From contig JANATG010000009.1 in the NCBI GenBank assembly GCA_029449235.1, positions 806,001 through 870,000 on the forward strand: DNA of 64,000 bases, written 5' to 3'. The notes under the pieces were generated by a model that did not search any database, had not been told where the DNA came from, and worked only from the letters and a program-made list of their open reading frames with translations. Of this stretch, positions 1-11,487 are shown in pieces (within the stretch, counting starts at the first letter, position 1; each line of letters opens with the position of its first letter). Made by a program: the position numbers and the translations under genes. The stretch comes from Linnemannia schmuckeri. Its lineage: Eukaryota > Mortierellomycota > Mortierellomycetes > Mortierellales > Mortierellaceae.

Positions 1-305
1 TCGGCCTTTTCATGTGCAACGAATCCAAACTTGCGCTTCTCGCCATATCGCTATTGCATCAAAGGAATATATCAAGGGTGAGTGCGGAGTGGTTAGCGCA
101 AGTCCGCAGCACGCATAAATGAAGGAAGAACACCAAACATCTGCGATTGGCAACCCATGCCAAGCTGACATACCTTGGACTGAAGCGCCTGCCATCTGTT
201 GGCCTTGTCGTCCAGCTTCTCTTGCGTCATCTCCATGGGTGTGGGGATATTGCCGTAGGGATCCGTCTGGCCGTAAGGGTGGCCGTGGCCTTGGTAATGA
301 GCCAT
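1..305 (-). CDS. PRP8: Pre-mRNA-splicing factor Prp8, N-terminal fragment
   Basis: Prp8 is the large U5 snRNP protein at the heart of the spliceosome. Only its first about 60 residues lie here; the gene runs off the left edge. Exon 1 is 305-174 (44 codons, phase 0), followed by an intron 173-51 with a GTATGT donor, and exon 2 is 50-1. The N-terminus is His/Gly/Tyr/Pro-rich, then shows EKLDDKANRWQALQSK joined to RYGEKRKFGFV. This matches the conserved Prp8 start (EEKL..KA.KWQ.LQ.KRY.EKRKFGFV). The start is the only ATG that gives this N-terminus. It is divergent from the FAHD1 gene, about 475 bp away. The identification rests on a short but very characteristic stretch. The catalytic-core regions are outside the window. 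Confidence 0.92.
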
Positions 306-780
306 GGCTATGGTCGGATCTGTGTTGGGGTGTTTTGTATTGTTTTGCTGTTATCTATTCCAGAAAAAAATGAGCGTCGTTATTCATACTGATCATGCCA
401 AGTATACATCGTTCTGGAAAACAGCGAGACGCTTGTTTTTCCTTCTCTTTCTAAGTTGGCTTACCTGCGCGATGAAGATAAGGTGGAAACAATGGTCAAC
501 AACGTCCTCGATCCCTGAGGGTGATGTTGAGGGTGTTGATGGAGTGGGAGGTAATGTACAAAGTGGAGGCCAAGCAGATCAAGCCTGAACGCTTTTGTAC
601 CCAAGAGACCTTGGGTTTGTGTGACGTCACTCGCGCGGACTCTGTCAATTATATATTGGTCAATTATAAAAATGCGTTGGTGGCGCCAAAATGACAATGG
701 CGTGAGTCCAAACCGTGGGGAAGTTTGAAACCAACTTTCACTCTCTCCCCATCACTCTTTCTACCTAACTTCTGCACACA
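306..780. promoter_or_regulatory. Divergent PRP8/FAHD1 intergenic region
   Basis: This 475-bp region lies between two outward-facing starts and must carry both promoters. A perfect palindrome TGACGTCA (cAMP-response-element/ATF-type bZIP site) is at 622-629. An AT-rich TATATATT stretch and an inverted CCAAT box (ATTGG) lie near 651-660, about 125 bp before the FAHD1 ATG. No protein-like ORF is evident. The sites are seen in the sequence; their use is inferred. Confidence 0.4.
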
Positions 781-1549
781 ATGGCCGACTTTCTCAAAAC
801 TGGTCGCAAAATCATCGCCATCGGCCGCAACTACAGTGAACACGCCAAGGAACTCGGCAACGCAGTCCCTACTGAGCCTTTCTTTTTTCTCAAACCAACG
901 TCGTCCTATATCACCGACGGCCAGAGCATTGAGATTCCTGCTGGCTGCGAAGTCCACCACGAGCTTGAGCTGTCTGTGATTATTGGCAAAGAGGGCCGAG
1001 ACATCCTTGCTGAGGACGCTGATAATTATATTGCTGGCTATGCACTATCCCTCGACATGACTGCACGCAACGTGCAGGATAAGGCCAAGAAGGAGGGCAG
1101 GCCTTGGAGTGCAAGCAAGGGCTATGACACCTTTACTCCGATCGGTGCCTTTATCCCCAAGGATCAAATCCCTGATCATGGCAACGTCGATCTGTCCCTT
1201 CAGGTCAACGGTGTCACCAAACAGAAGGGCAACACCCGCGACATGATCTTCAGGTACCCATTGGCATTTTGAAAGTTAACTTGATGCCGCTCGAAAAGCT
1301 GAACTGATCACTCAACTAACCTGTCCTTTAACCTTTCCTCTTCACTCATGTAGCGTTCCCGCCTTGATCGAGAATGTGTCGTCTATTATGAAGTTGGAAG
1401 AGGGCGATGTCATTATGACAGGAACACCCAAGGGCGTTGGGCGAGTCCTATCAGGAGAGACCGTTACATGCGATCTTGCTGTTGATGGCAAGGTTCTATC
1501 AAAGTTGACGTTCCCAGTCATCGATCGTCCCAACCCCAAACGTCCATAG
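781..1549 (+). CDS. FAHD1: FAHD1-type acylpyruvase / oxaloacetate decarboxylase
   Basis: This is a fumarylacetoacetate-hydrolase-fold enzyme of the FAHD1 group, which cleaves acylpyruvates and decarboxylates oxaloacetate, in animals in mitochondria. Exons 781-1253 and 1354-1549 give 222 aa; the intron has donor GTACCC and acceptor TGTAG, phase 2. The family length is about 220. Metal ligands are visible in HHELEL (Glu61, Glu63) and LDMTARN (Asp92). The lid pair His21/Glu24 sits in NYSEHAKELG, as in human FAHD1. The C-terminal LEEGDVIMTGTPKGVG loop is intact. No long mitochondrial presequence is apparent, so location is uncertain. The start ATG follows a CT-rich leader. Other FAH-fold hydrolases are possible, but this residue pattern fits FAHD1 best. 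Confidence 0.92.
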
Positions 1550-1628
1550 AAAACATGACTATTTGTTCGATATGAAAGTAAAAGATGTATTGTGTATGCA
1601 AATGATTGTTCTATTATGTATCCTTGTT

Positions 1629-4476
1629 TTAATCCATGTCCATGCTCTCCACCATTGTCGTCGCCTCGGTCGCTGACGAACCAGCGTCTGGGTTGACCCA
1701 AAGGTGTGTGCCCCACTTGGGGTAGACCCTCTTGTATAAGCACATCATGACGGTATCCTGCATAGAGATTTGTTGGTCCCACTGAGCCTTGAAGTATCCG
1801 TGAGTTCCCAAGGATTCCTTGATATGGCCCGTGCGACCAAGTTTTGTGCGCAACTCCACAGACTTGTAATACCAGACATCATCAGGGTTGAAGAACATGA
1901 ACCGAATAGTAGCAGTGCGTTTGTGAACCTTGAAGGGGTGTCCAGTCAGAATAATCCTCTTTGCAACAATTCTTCTGGGATCGGCATCCATGAGGGTACC
2001 AGTAGCGACCAAAATAGGAGCTAAGAAAAGTTACAAAAGTACAACAGCATGGTTAGCTATGTGACTTAAAAACTGAGAACAACCATATTCTCTCTCAATA
2101 ATCTAATACTTACAGTTGACATCAGAGCCGTCCTTGGTGAGGACAACTGGCAAGCTGCCAAACTGGATGGGGGCATAGACGGTGACGACGGTGCTGCGAC
2201 CGTGCTGGAGGAAACGCTCGCTCTTGTGGACATTGTTGGTTCCCTTGCCGTTACGCGAGTTCTGAGAGAAAATGGGACTGACGACGAAGCGACGGAATCC
2301 GCAGTGGAGGACCAAGGGGTCCTTTGCCTTGATAACACCATCATACTCTGCGTTGCGGTTGACGACAAAGTTGATGACTCCCATCTTGTGCTCGTACTGC
2401 AAAAGTCCAAAGACAATAAAGGGACGTGAAGCCGAGTAAGTATCCAAGACAGCACGGGGGACGTTAGCTATGTGGATGGTGATGTGGGTGCCGGGCAAGA
2501 CACCGCCCTCACGGGCCTGGTTCATGACGCGGTACTTGGTGCGACGAAAGTTCTCAAACTGGAAGATACGACCATAGTCCAAGGGCAAGTTCTCATAAGG
2601 ATCCCAGGGCGAAGTTCTGAATGACTCGAGAGCACGGTAACGGGCAAAGCGGACCTGGGCAGGGACATCCATGGGTGCCTCAACCTCATCAGGGAACTCC
2701 ATGTCATCTCTGTTCTCCTTCTCTCTGGCCAAGTACTCGGCATATTGGCGGGCCTCCTCCTCATCCTCAAGCTCATCCTCGTAAACATCTTCATTCTTGG
2801 CGGGCTCTTCGTTGTCGACCTCAAGGTCCTCATACTCCTCTCCTGAATCCTCATCGTTGCGTGCGCTGGGAAGATCGTCGTCATCCATGTGATCGTCCTC
2901 GTCCTGATCCTCGTCCTCAATATCCTCGTCACTCTCGTGGTCTGAGTCAACAATCCAGGCAGCCTGGTAGTTGGAAGTTCCCTTGGGGACACGGCGAATG
3001 GCCTTCTTGGGTGCGACAGAGTTGAATGACTGTTCAGGTCTCTGACTGGGATCCATGTTTTTAACGCGCTCTATAAACATTCAAGATGTAAAGGGTGTCA
3101 GGTCTCTGCAACTGCATGTCTCACTCACAGCAGAACGACATTTTCAGAATAAAGTATACCTTCAGCCTCCATCAGCTCTTCCTCGGTGGGCCAGGTCTGT
3201 TCGTTAGCAAGCAGATCAGGCTCATTCTCGGCAGCCAAATCATCCTGCTCGCCGGGGACAGGAGTATCCAAAACAGTCTCGGTATCCTCGGCGTCCATGC
3301 TGTTGCCGTGGACGTGGAGAGCTCTGTGAGTGATAGGGGCCGATGTGATCTTCTCAATCTGGAAATCGCCAAAGTTCTGCAAGTGCACCAAACGGTTGGC
3401 CTGGAAGTGAGTACCTCTGGCGTATCCGGTGACCTTCAGTGTGCCGACAGAGGGGTCTGAGGGGTTCTCCTCAAACGCAATGTTCTCAGCCAACATGTAG
3501 GGGTGGGTATCACGCCAAGTAATGGACTTTGGCAATTGGTTGGCGATCATACGGAGGAAGTTGACAGTCTCCGTAGAGTTGTCCAAGGCGTGGACCTTGG
3601 ATTCCTCCGGGAAGAAGTGGTTAGTAAAAGAGAGGAGGGACTTTTTGATATCGGAGTGCTTCTTGGCGGGGGTACTCTCCAGATTGCTGACAGCAGCGAC
3701 AACCGAAGGAACTCCCTGAGACTGAATTCCGGCCAAAACCATCTCTCCAAACTTGTCGACTTCCTCGACAGCCGACATGACAAAGAGAATAAAGTCGGCG
3801 ACCTTGGCAGCATCCATGATGTCGATGTAGTTACGCTGAAGGGGGACAAACTGAAGCTTCTGCTTGAAACGGTCAGTGCTAATGAGAGAACATCCGGAAA
3901 ATGAAAAATGTCACCTGTTAGACTGATTTGATATTGTTGCACCATTGCTGTGCTGTCAGAGTGTAAACCTACGTCATGAGAACGGTTCCCTTGTTGGCGG
4001 GGACCTGGTCAACACTGGCAAACATCTTGGCAACAGCATCGTCGGCGCTCACATCGGAGCAAAGAGCAACAACAGCGACGACCTTGGGGGTTCCGTTCTT
4101 GCCGTCAAAGATCTTAGTCTTCCTGAAAAGTTCTTCGCGCTTCTTTTGCTGGAGAATCTTGGCAGCATTGCGACGGTCAGTCCTGTTGGAGAATCCACGA
4201 GTAGGCTGATTCTTCAGGGCGACACGCTCAACTTTGCCTAGAGTTATGGCGATAGAGTAGAAAGTGTCAGGTCCAAAGGTGTTTTAATTGAGCTGGTTGC
4301 TGATAGTTACAAGTGTAACACATAGAAAGGTGAGTGTAGGTGTGAGGGTTGTATGAAGTTGAGGACGCACCCTTGGCCTTGTCGCGCAAGCTGCTCTTTG
4401 TCAAGTGCTTGGACTTGAAGGGCTTGTTCTGCTGCTTGAGCTTTGTGTTGGACCGATGTTGATGCGGTTCTGACAT
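1629..4476 (-). CDS. TSR1: Ribosome biogenesis factor Tsr1
   Basis: Tsr1 is a GTPase-like but catalytically inactive factor bound to late pre-40S particles. Five exons (4476-4371, 4237-3973, 3878-3160, 3070-2114, 2020-1629) join in frame to 812 aa, close to yeast (788) and human (804). Visible signatures: the basic N-terminus LKQQNKPFKSKH; the GTPase-like segment with MDAAKVADFILFVM; the AARP2CN region around VGTLKVTGYARGTHF; a long acidic insert (about residues 375-450); and the C-terminal translation-factor-like domain with ILVATGTLMDADPRRIVAKR and CLYKRVYPKWG. The acidic linker is usual for the family. The start lies 234 bp from the divergent cactin start. The gene joins LCP5 and DIM1 in this window as a third small-subunit assembly factor. 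Confidence 0.96.
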
Positions 4477-4710
4477 GGTTGAAATGAGCTGCTGGGACAG
4501 ATAAAGAAGAAGCGGTCGAACAACAACAAAAAAAAGAAAAAAAAAGCAAGCAATGTTTTTCTCGACTTGGAGGCAGTCACTAGCATCTGTAAAATTGTAG
4601 CATTTACTATCTTGGAAACCCCCACGTCATTTTGAAGGGAGGCGAAGTGCAAACCTGCATCGGTCTTCTTCCTTCTCTGCAAACAACCATCAAACAACAA
4701 CTCCATTAAC

Positions 4711-7252
4711 ATGGCAAACAGGAGCAGGAGCCGCAGCAGGGACAGGAGAGACCGCCACAGGGATACCAAGGCAAGGTCAAGGTCGCCTGCACGCCGAGAG
4801 TCCTCACGCCGAGACACGTCTCGCGATCGCCACAGGTCTGATGACCGCCACAAGGAGAGCAAGCGTGACAGCAGAGATAGAGACAGGGACAGGGACAGAG
4901 ACAGAGATAGGGAAGACCGCTCCAGACATCACAGCGAGGGCGGCTCCAGGCGACGCCGCGATTCGGACAGCGAGGATGATCGTGGTCGAGACAGGGATCA
5001 TAAAAAGAAATCCAGAAGAGACGACGAACCTAGCAGGAAACCACGCGAGACCTCAGAGGAGCGGGCTGCCAGGAAGGCGTTGCGCAAGAAAGAGAAGGAG
5101 GAGCAGAAAAAGTCGCTTGAGATTGCCATGACCAACTACTCCAACTCTGACAACCCTTTCAACGACGCCAACCTTGCTCAAAAGTTCACATGGGCCAAGA
5201 AGCGCGAGGTCGAGAAGAAGAAAGGTATCTCGTCAGCAGAGTCAGCACGGCGGGATATCATCAGGAGGGAGGAGGCCAAGATCGAATTGGAAAAGCTGAA
5301 CAAGAAGAGAGCTGAGCGTGAGCGCGAGCGCGAGGAGAGAGAGGAGGAAATGCTTCGAATCCAACGAGCATCCGAGCAGGCGCAGCTTGGAGACTGGCAG
5401 GCGCAGGAGGAAGAGTTCCATTTGAAGCAGGCGAAGCGCCGAGCCGAGATCAGAATCAAGAGCAACCGAGCCAAACCGATCGACATTCTCGCCATGAACA
5501 TCAAGTTGATTTCTGATAGTCGCGGAGAAGACGAAGAGGAAGACGAGGACGACATTGGACTCGAAATCGATGTTGATGAACCATACACCATTTTCGATGT
5601 ATGTTCTTCATCAAAGGTCTTGCTTCATGCTAATTCAGTTCTGATTTGTATTGCTTGGAAATCTCACAATCTCTTTTTTAACATTTTACCAACTATAGAA
5701 TCTCGATTTTGACGAAGTGCAGGAACTGTCTCACGATATCAAGTTTTACCTGAGTCTGGACAAGGACGAGCGTTGTGCCGACTTCTGGAGAGCTATGCTG
5801 ATTGTCTGCGAGGACAAGCTGGCCGAATTGGATACATCTAGGAAAGACCAAGGTGTTGTTGCACCTAATATCGCTCAGGAGATGTCAGCAAAGATGGCCG
5901 GCAAGACTCTCGAGGAATTGACTCTCCTTCAAGGACAGATCACGCGGAAACTCGGAGGAGGAGGTGTGATTGATGTGGAATACTGGGAGGCCCTGCTGAA
6001 AACATTGGTCGTCTGGAAGGCGAAGGTAAGCACGCACTCGACCTTGTAAAGCTTGCGCGCTTGGAGCTTCATGTTGACAGCGTGGATCTATGTACTGACG
6101 TAAGCAAATTTGACCGCATTATAGGCCAAGTTGAACCAGATCCATCAAGTTATTCTTCAAAAGCGTCTCGATCAACTCAAGGCACGTCAAATGCGCGAGG
6201 CTGAGAAGGAAAAGGCCGAATTGGCTGCCGTGCTAGCCATGCAAAGTCAGGAGGTGGAGGGCAACGTTTCAGGATTAAGGGAGGTTGGCGAAGAGCACAC
6301 AGAGTACATTCAAGAAGGCGATGAGATTGACTTGGATGGCCTTTTGGGACCTTCTGTTCCTTATGATCGTGCGATGAGTCCCGAGCCCTTTGATACACTT
6401 TCTCGCGAAGACCAGGACCTGGAGGTCGTGGATCAATGGGAGGACTGGGCAGAAATTGTAAGTGTTGTATTGTCATTGTTATTTTTAGTGTTGCTCGTGA
6501 AATAGATCGACAGTAGATCGACAGTTAACTGACATTGAATTTTGACATTGAACTTCGCATTATAGTTGGACAAACGTCGTCAGGTCCTCAACAAGCAGTT
6601 CAACCCCAAGAAACGAAACCAGGACCAGGATGCAGGCGAGCAGCACCCCGACGACGACTTTGTTTCGAAGATTCTGCATGACAAGGAGGCTGCCAAACAG
6701 CTGGCGGGCAATGAGCAGACTTTCAACATTGAGGCATCATTACAGAGACAACAGGTATGTTCAAATAGTCATCTGCAAATGTCCTTTCTCTCTATACTCC
6801 ACTGATATTTTACTCAAACCACGATATCTGACATGTTGATATGTTCTTGATTCGCACTCATATAGACCTACATGTGGCAAGACAAGTACCGACCCCGCAA
6901 GCCCAGATTCTTCAATCGTGTACATACCGGTTACGAATGGAACAAGTACAACCAGACACATTACGATCACGACAACCCGCCACCCAAGGTCGTGCAGGGT
7001 TACAAGTTCAACCTGTTTTACCCAGATCTTATCGACAAGTCTCAAGCGCCTACGTACGAGATTGTCAAGGAGCCTGGCACCGAGGACACCGTGCTCATCA
7101 AGTTCAAGTCTGGCCCTCCATACGAAGACATTGCGTTCAGGATTGTCAATCGCGAATGGGAGTTCTCGCACAAGAGAGGATACAAGTCTGTTTTTGACCG
7201 AGGTGTGCTCCAATTACACTTCAACTTCAAGCGCCAGTTTTACAGACGTTAA
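4711..7252 (+). CDS. CACTIN: Cactin, spliceosome-associated protein
   Basis: Cactin homologues associate with late spliceosomes and are needed for correct splicing in fission yeast and animals. Five exons (4711-5598, 5699-6025, 6125-6457, 6566-6754, 6866-7252) give 707 aa. Residues 1-130 are an Arg/Ser/Asp-rich RS-like tract (SRSRSRDRRDRHRD). A long charged coiled coil follows with KFTWAKKREVEKKKG, and then the central cactin domain (VQELSHDIKFYLSLDKDE). The last about 125 residues are the diagnostic C-terminal domain, beginning DKYRPRKPRFFNRVHTGYEW and ending FNFKRQFYRR. Introns have GTATGT or GTAAG donors. It is divergent from TSR1 and convergent with the broken MFS gene. Identification is firm; the splicing role comes from the family. 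Confidence 0.96.
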
Positions 7253-7380
7253 AATGCGAATTGATAATGAAGCAATCCTTTTTTATATTTTGCGACCAAA
7301 CATGTTTGGATCAGTGCTTATTTCGAGTTGCAGATGGATAATGGGGTATGCTGGAAGATGAAAAAAATGTAGTGGTAGGG

Positions 7381-9104
7381 TTATTGCTGTGTCTTGGCTG
7401 GCTTCTCGTGAGGCGACTCCAACGAGATATATAAAGTCTCATGGATGGTCGAGTCGCCACTCTTTATATCAAAGGCCTCGCTGTTACGAACACTCTTGAC
7501 TTCGACAGCATGACCGACAATCTCGAGATCAACATTTTCTAGAAACGCCGACTCCGGCTTTTCAGCCACCATGACGGCGTCTCTATTAGGAACCAAAAGG
7601 ATAGCGACAAGCAGGCTAATGCCGCCAAGGACAGCCTAAGTGTAAAACGCAGCATGGTATCCAGGTAAGAGCTCGACACCGACCGCCGTGGGACTGTTGC
7701 GGGTGTTGGCAATATTGTTATTGAGTGCAACACCGATAGGGGCACCCAGCTGAAGGCTGACATTGTTGACGGCTCCAACAACACCTTGATTCTCGTCGTC
7801 GGCATCGGCGACAAAGTTGATTTGGCAGCATAACCAGTTGGGAGCCATGCCACACAGGTTCAGGATCAGGGCTGGGAAGAGGATGGCCCAGTAGGAGGCG
7901 TAGACGGCAATCTGGGCCCAGACAACACCGGCTGCGGCCAATAAGAGCCAGCCGATGAGAATGATGATTTTTGTTCGGAAGGCTTGGATCAGCCAGGACA
8001 TGTAGGCGATGAAGGCAATGATTCCGACGCCGTGAACAATGTAGGCGGATGCCGTTCAGAGCCGTGTAGTGAAGGACGTCTTGAAGGACCAAGGAAGGGT
8101 AGAAGAGCATTGCGTTCAAGTTGGCTGTGACGATGTTGAAGTTAACGCAGGATGCGATCAATCGCCGGGAATTCCAGATGTGAGGGGGCATAATCGGATA
8201 GTTGATCCTGATCTCGTAAACAACGAAACCGACTAAGAAGGCGATGCCAATAAATAATGGAGCCAAGGTCGAGGCAGACTTCCATCCGGCAGCGGGTCTT
8301 TGCTGAGATAGTAGATGACAGTGACGATTCCGAGAGTAAAAGAAACAATGCCAACAAAGTCAATACGACGATTCTCCATCTTGGAAACGCTCTTCTCATT
8401 AGGAATGACAAACGCCCCCAGGACGGCCATCGAGAAGCCAATGATGGCGGTTAAATAAAACATCCACCTCCAACCGATGGCCAGACCAAGGATACCGCCC
8501 AGAAGGAAATCGATAATGGAACCGAGAGCCCCGGTCCATCCAAAGATGGCCAGTGCCTTGTTGCGCTCTGGTCCAGATGGGTGTTTTGTTGTCAGCAAGG
8601 TCAAAGCACTCGGAACTGTAAATCCGCGCCTATCCCCTGGAGAGCTCACTCGACAGGCAAAATGATGAGGTTTGAAGCAAAGCCATTGAAGACTGCCCAG
8701 ACTGACAAACAGATCATTCCTAGCATAAAGATTCGATGGTGGCCAAAAAGGTCTCCGAGACGACCGCCATTCAGCAGCAGTACTGCATAGGCAAGCGCAT
8801 ACGCCGAAGTGACCCTATTATATAAAAGGGGTGTTTTTTTGTTGCTTTGGAGTACGCAGGGAGTGGCTGATGGTGGGCGATGAGAGGGCAAAGTTTTGCA
8901 GTATACTTTGAAAGTCCACCATTGAAGCTGACCGACTTTGAATCCAACATCCTTCATGATATCGGGTAAAGTAATGATGACACTGGCGACATTAATGGTA
9001 TCGAGTATTTGTGCCAGTGAAACGACTCCCAAGAGCAAACTCTTGCTACTGTCAAGTCTGCGATACCATGGTTTTTGTATCGTCACGGCTGGCGTACTTT
9101 CCAT
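7381..9104 (-). pseudogene. Broken MFS drug:H+ antiporter-like gene
   Basis: This was a multi-span major-facilitator transporter, DHA2/14-TMS-like by its motifs: GGRLGDLFGHHRIF (motif A), ALQGIGA, and GWTGALGSIIDFLLGG (motif C). Reading from ATG 9104, a likely intron (8919-8815, 105 nt) yields QWVTSAYALA. The frame then hits TGA at 8646-8648, exactly where the conserved Arg of RALQG should be (CGA to TGA). Protein similarity jumps frame near 8625 (one base missing), near 8280 (one base missing) and near 8050 (one extra or two missing). A TAG at 7636-7638 interrupts an otherwise continuous C-terminus that ends at 7381. Five lesions argue for a pseudogene rather than sequencing error, although clustered assembly errors cannot be excluded. 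The start context and hydrophobic segments are otherwise well preserved, so decay looks recent. Confidence 0.8.
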
Positions 9105-9426
9105 GTCTTTGGATGATAGGATGTGAAGTTAGAAAGAGAGGCAGCGAGGAGAAAGATGGTAGGGTGGAAGAGCACAGAGAGTGGAAGGGTAATGAGCAGG
9201 CCAACAGTACTTAAAGAACTGGATTAAAGAGAGGGGCGCATGGCAATAGCCAGTGCTTTTATACTTTTGAGTGAAGACGAGCAATTCTCGGAACGTGACG
9301 ATTACCTGTGCCCCTGATGTGAGCAGAGACGTTGCATGCAGAGCAAGTCAGATACCACTCCAAATGTAGATGAGAAAAGGTTTGTTTGTGATAAACTATT
9401 GTTCCTGCCTGCTCAATTGCTTGCAA

Positions 9427-9428
<2 letters not shown>

Positions 9429-9464
<36 letters not shown>
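9429..9464. repeat. A36 homopolymer
   Basis: An uninterrupted run of 36 A on the plus strand, in the gap between the broken MFS gene and emp24. No target-site duplication or element body flanks it, so a retroposon tail is not supported. Confidence 0.95.
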
Positions 9465-9466
<2 letters not shown>

Positions 9467-10072
9467 TCGCTATGAGCAGGGAGTCTTTGAGGGTGGTCCA
9501 CTTGCTTAACTTTGTCAGTTTTTCTTGTTGAGAGAACACCAACCAACGAAAGCAGTTGGTCATACACAGAGGGAGAGATCGCCGGAGGATGATTGAACCG
9601 ATCATAGTTGCTTACAAACGTATTCCAAGCATCAAACGTGCTTGTTTATTTGCCTGTACAAAGTTAAAGAATGGCCACAAAAACTAGAGAACTGGCATCA
9701 TTTCGCGCCCTATCTACTCTTTAGTTACCCTGGCCCTTTTGCTACCTCAATGAGGGTTGTTCTCCTATCATCTCCTTCTTTCTTCGGGATAAAGTTCAAT
9801 TCGGCATGGCTCTGTCTACTTTCTCAAAGAAGAAACAAACTAAGAAACCTGATCTGCGCAGCTAATCGCGCACAAGCTGGGCAGGGACCATGGGCAAAGC
9901 GGGCTATCTTATTATCAGGCAACGAGTGTAATACTCTGCACGTGACACTAGATTTTTGTGACGTAGAAATCGTTCTGATGATCGTGTCAAGGAGCCAGAG
10001 GCGACAGCCATCCTCATCATCATCCCTCCTGGCAACCCTACTCTTACTATCTAATTCTTTTAAACTTACTCC

Positions 10073-10079
10073 TATATAT
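10073..10079 (+). promoter_or_regulatory. TATA-like box of emp24
   Basis: TATATAT lies about 70 bp before the start codon, followed by a CT-rich stretch. The spacing suits a TATA element with a short leader. No transcript data are available. Confidence 0.35.
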
Positions 10080-10147
10080 CCTCTCCCTTGTCTTCTTCCT
10101 ACACATTCACACGGACGCCAAGTCACAGATACAACTCAGCATCCACC

Positions 10148-11165
10148 ATGTTCAACAAGCTCACTCTCCTTGCTGTCACCGTCCTGGTGACTCTCCAGTC
10201 CGTTGCCGCCTTCAACGTGATCGTCCCTGCTGGCGAGCGCCGTTGCTTCTTCGAGACCCTTGAGAAGAACGACAACATCCACCTCACCTTCCAGGTCGGC
10301 GAGGGTGGTCACCTCGACGTTGACTTTTGGGTAATGATCTCCTACCGAAGACGGTTGCTGCGAATCTGTGTTTCATCTTTTTTTTTTTTTTTTCTTTCAA
10401 GGATAACAATACGCGTTCTTGGTTGCAATGCGACCCTGCCCTGCATTGGTTTTGTCTGGCATTAACGCCCGGTCTTTTTTTTTGTTCTTTTTGTTTGTCA
10501 ACAGATCACCGACCCCAATGAGACTTTGCTTGAAGATGCCACCAAGGGAGCTTCGGGTACCTTCCACCACGAGGCCAAGATCAACGGAAAGTATGAGTAC
10601 TGCTTCAGCAACGCCTTCTCGACCGTTACCGACAAGACCGTTGGTTTCAACGTCTTTGTTGCCAAGCCCTACAAACCTGACCCCAGTATGTATTTCTTCT
10701 TCTGATTTGTGATGAATTATTCTTTAAGTTTAGCCTTAATAGTGATGTGTTGTTGTCAGTTACATCCTTGTTCCATCAACTAATTCTTTTGGCGTGTTTC
10801 TATCCATACTCTACGATAGCACATAAGGCCGATCCTTTGGAGGCTGAGATTCGTGAGCTGGCTGCAGGAATTCAGGAGATCAGGAACGAGCAGGAGTATA
10901 CCTTGGCCCGTGAGAGAACCCACCGCAACAGTACGTATTTCGATCAAATTCCCCGTTGTGATCCTGTCTAAAAAGTTTAAGAACCAAATTTCTAGAGAGA
11001 CGTGTTTTTACTGATATTTCATTATATTGTTGTCATATAGCTGCCGAGAGCACCAACTCACGTGTGGTATGGTGGTCGTTGTTCCAGTCTGGCATTCTTT
11101 TCCTCGTCTGCGTTTTCCAGATCACATACCTCAAGCGCTTCTTCGAGGTCAAGCGCGTTGTCTAA
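10148..11165 (+). CDS. emp24: p24-family cargo receptor Emp24 (TMED2-like)
   Basis: A p24 protein of COPII/COPI vesicles that cycles between ER and Golgi and helps sort cargo. Four exons (10148-10330, 10505-10685, 10820-10930, 11041-11165) give 199 aa, the normal family size. Residues 1-21 are a signal peptide. The lumenal GOLD domain follows, with its paired cysteines Cys33 (GERRCFFE) and Cys94 (YEYCFSN). Next come a coiled coil (EAEIRELAAGIQEIRNEQEY) and one membrane span (residues about 165-185). The short cytosolic tail ends YLKRFFEVKRVV, carrying the FF sorting motif. That tail places it with the p24-beta (Emp24/TMED2) subfamily rather than Erv25/TMED10. Intron 1 contains a T16 run. Gene and Arb1 neighbour are co-directional, about 320 bp apart. 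Confidence 0.94.
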
Positions 11166-11487
11166 ACGATTCCCGCGTCGTTCAGTTAGAGTCCAGTGAC
11201 AGCAGCAGTAGTAGCACTTTTTTCTTTGTCTTATCTTTTTCTTTCATCCACCCATACAGCACACACAACGCAACAACAGCCAAAAAAACCTAATAAACAA
11301 GCTCGTTTTTTCGTTGCCACCAAGTTGATTTTCACAAAAGCAGTCGTCACTGGACCAGTCAAATTTCACGTCGCGTTTTTTCGCCTCTCGCTCCATTCCT
11401 TCTTGTTGTTTAAACACCACCACCGCATCACCCTTACACCTCTCACTCACCTCACCCCTTTGTCCACTCCATCATTTCAGACGCACC

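Larger units (their letters stand above)
9105..10147. other. Intergenic region with A36 run and emp24 promoter
   Basis: About 1 kb without a credible gene. It contains a 36-base A run (9429-9464). A TATA-like TATATAT at 10073-10079 lies about 70 bp before the emp24 ATG and is followed by a CT-rich leader. The short ORFs here are biased in composition and match nothing recognisable. Confidence 0.6.

Noticed and set aside
9429..9464. Poly(A) run as the tail of a retroposon
   Set aside because: No element body, target-site duplication or reverse-transcriptase trace nearby, and similar runs occur throughout the window.
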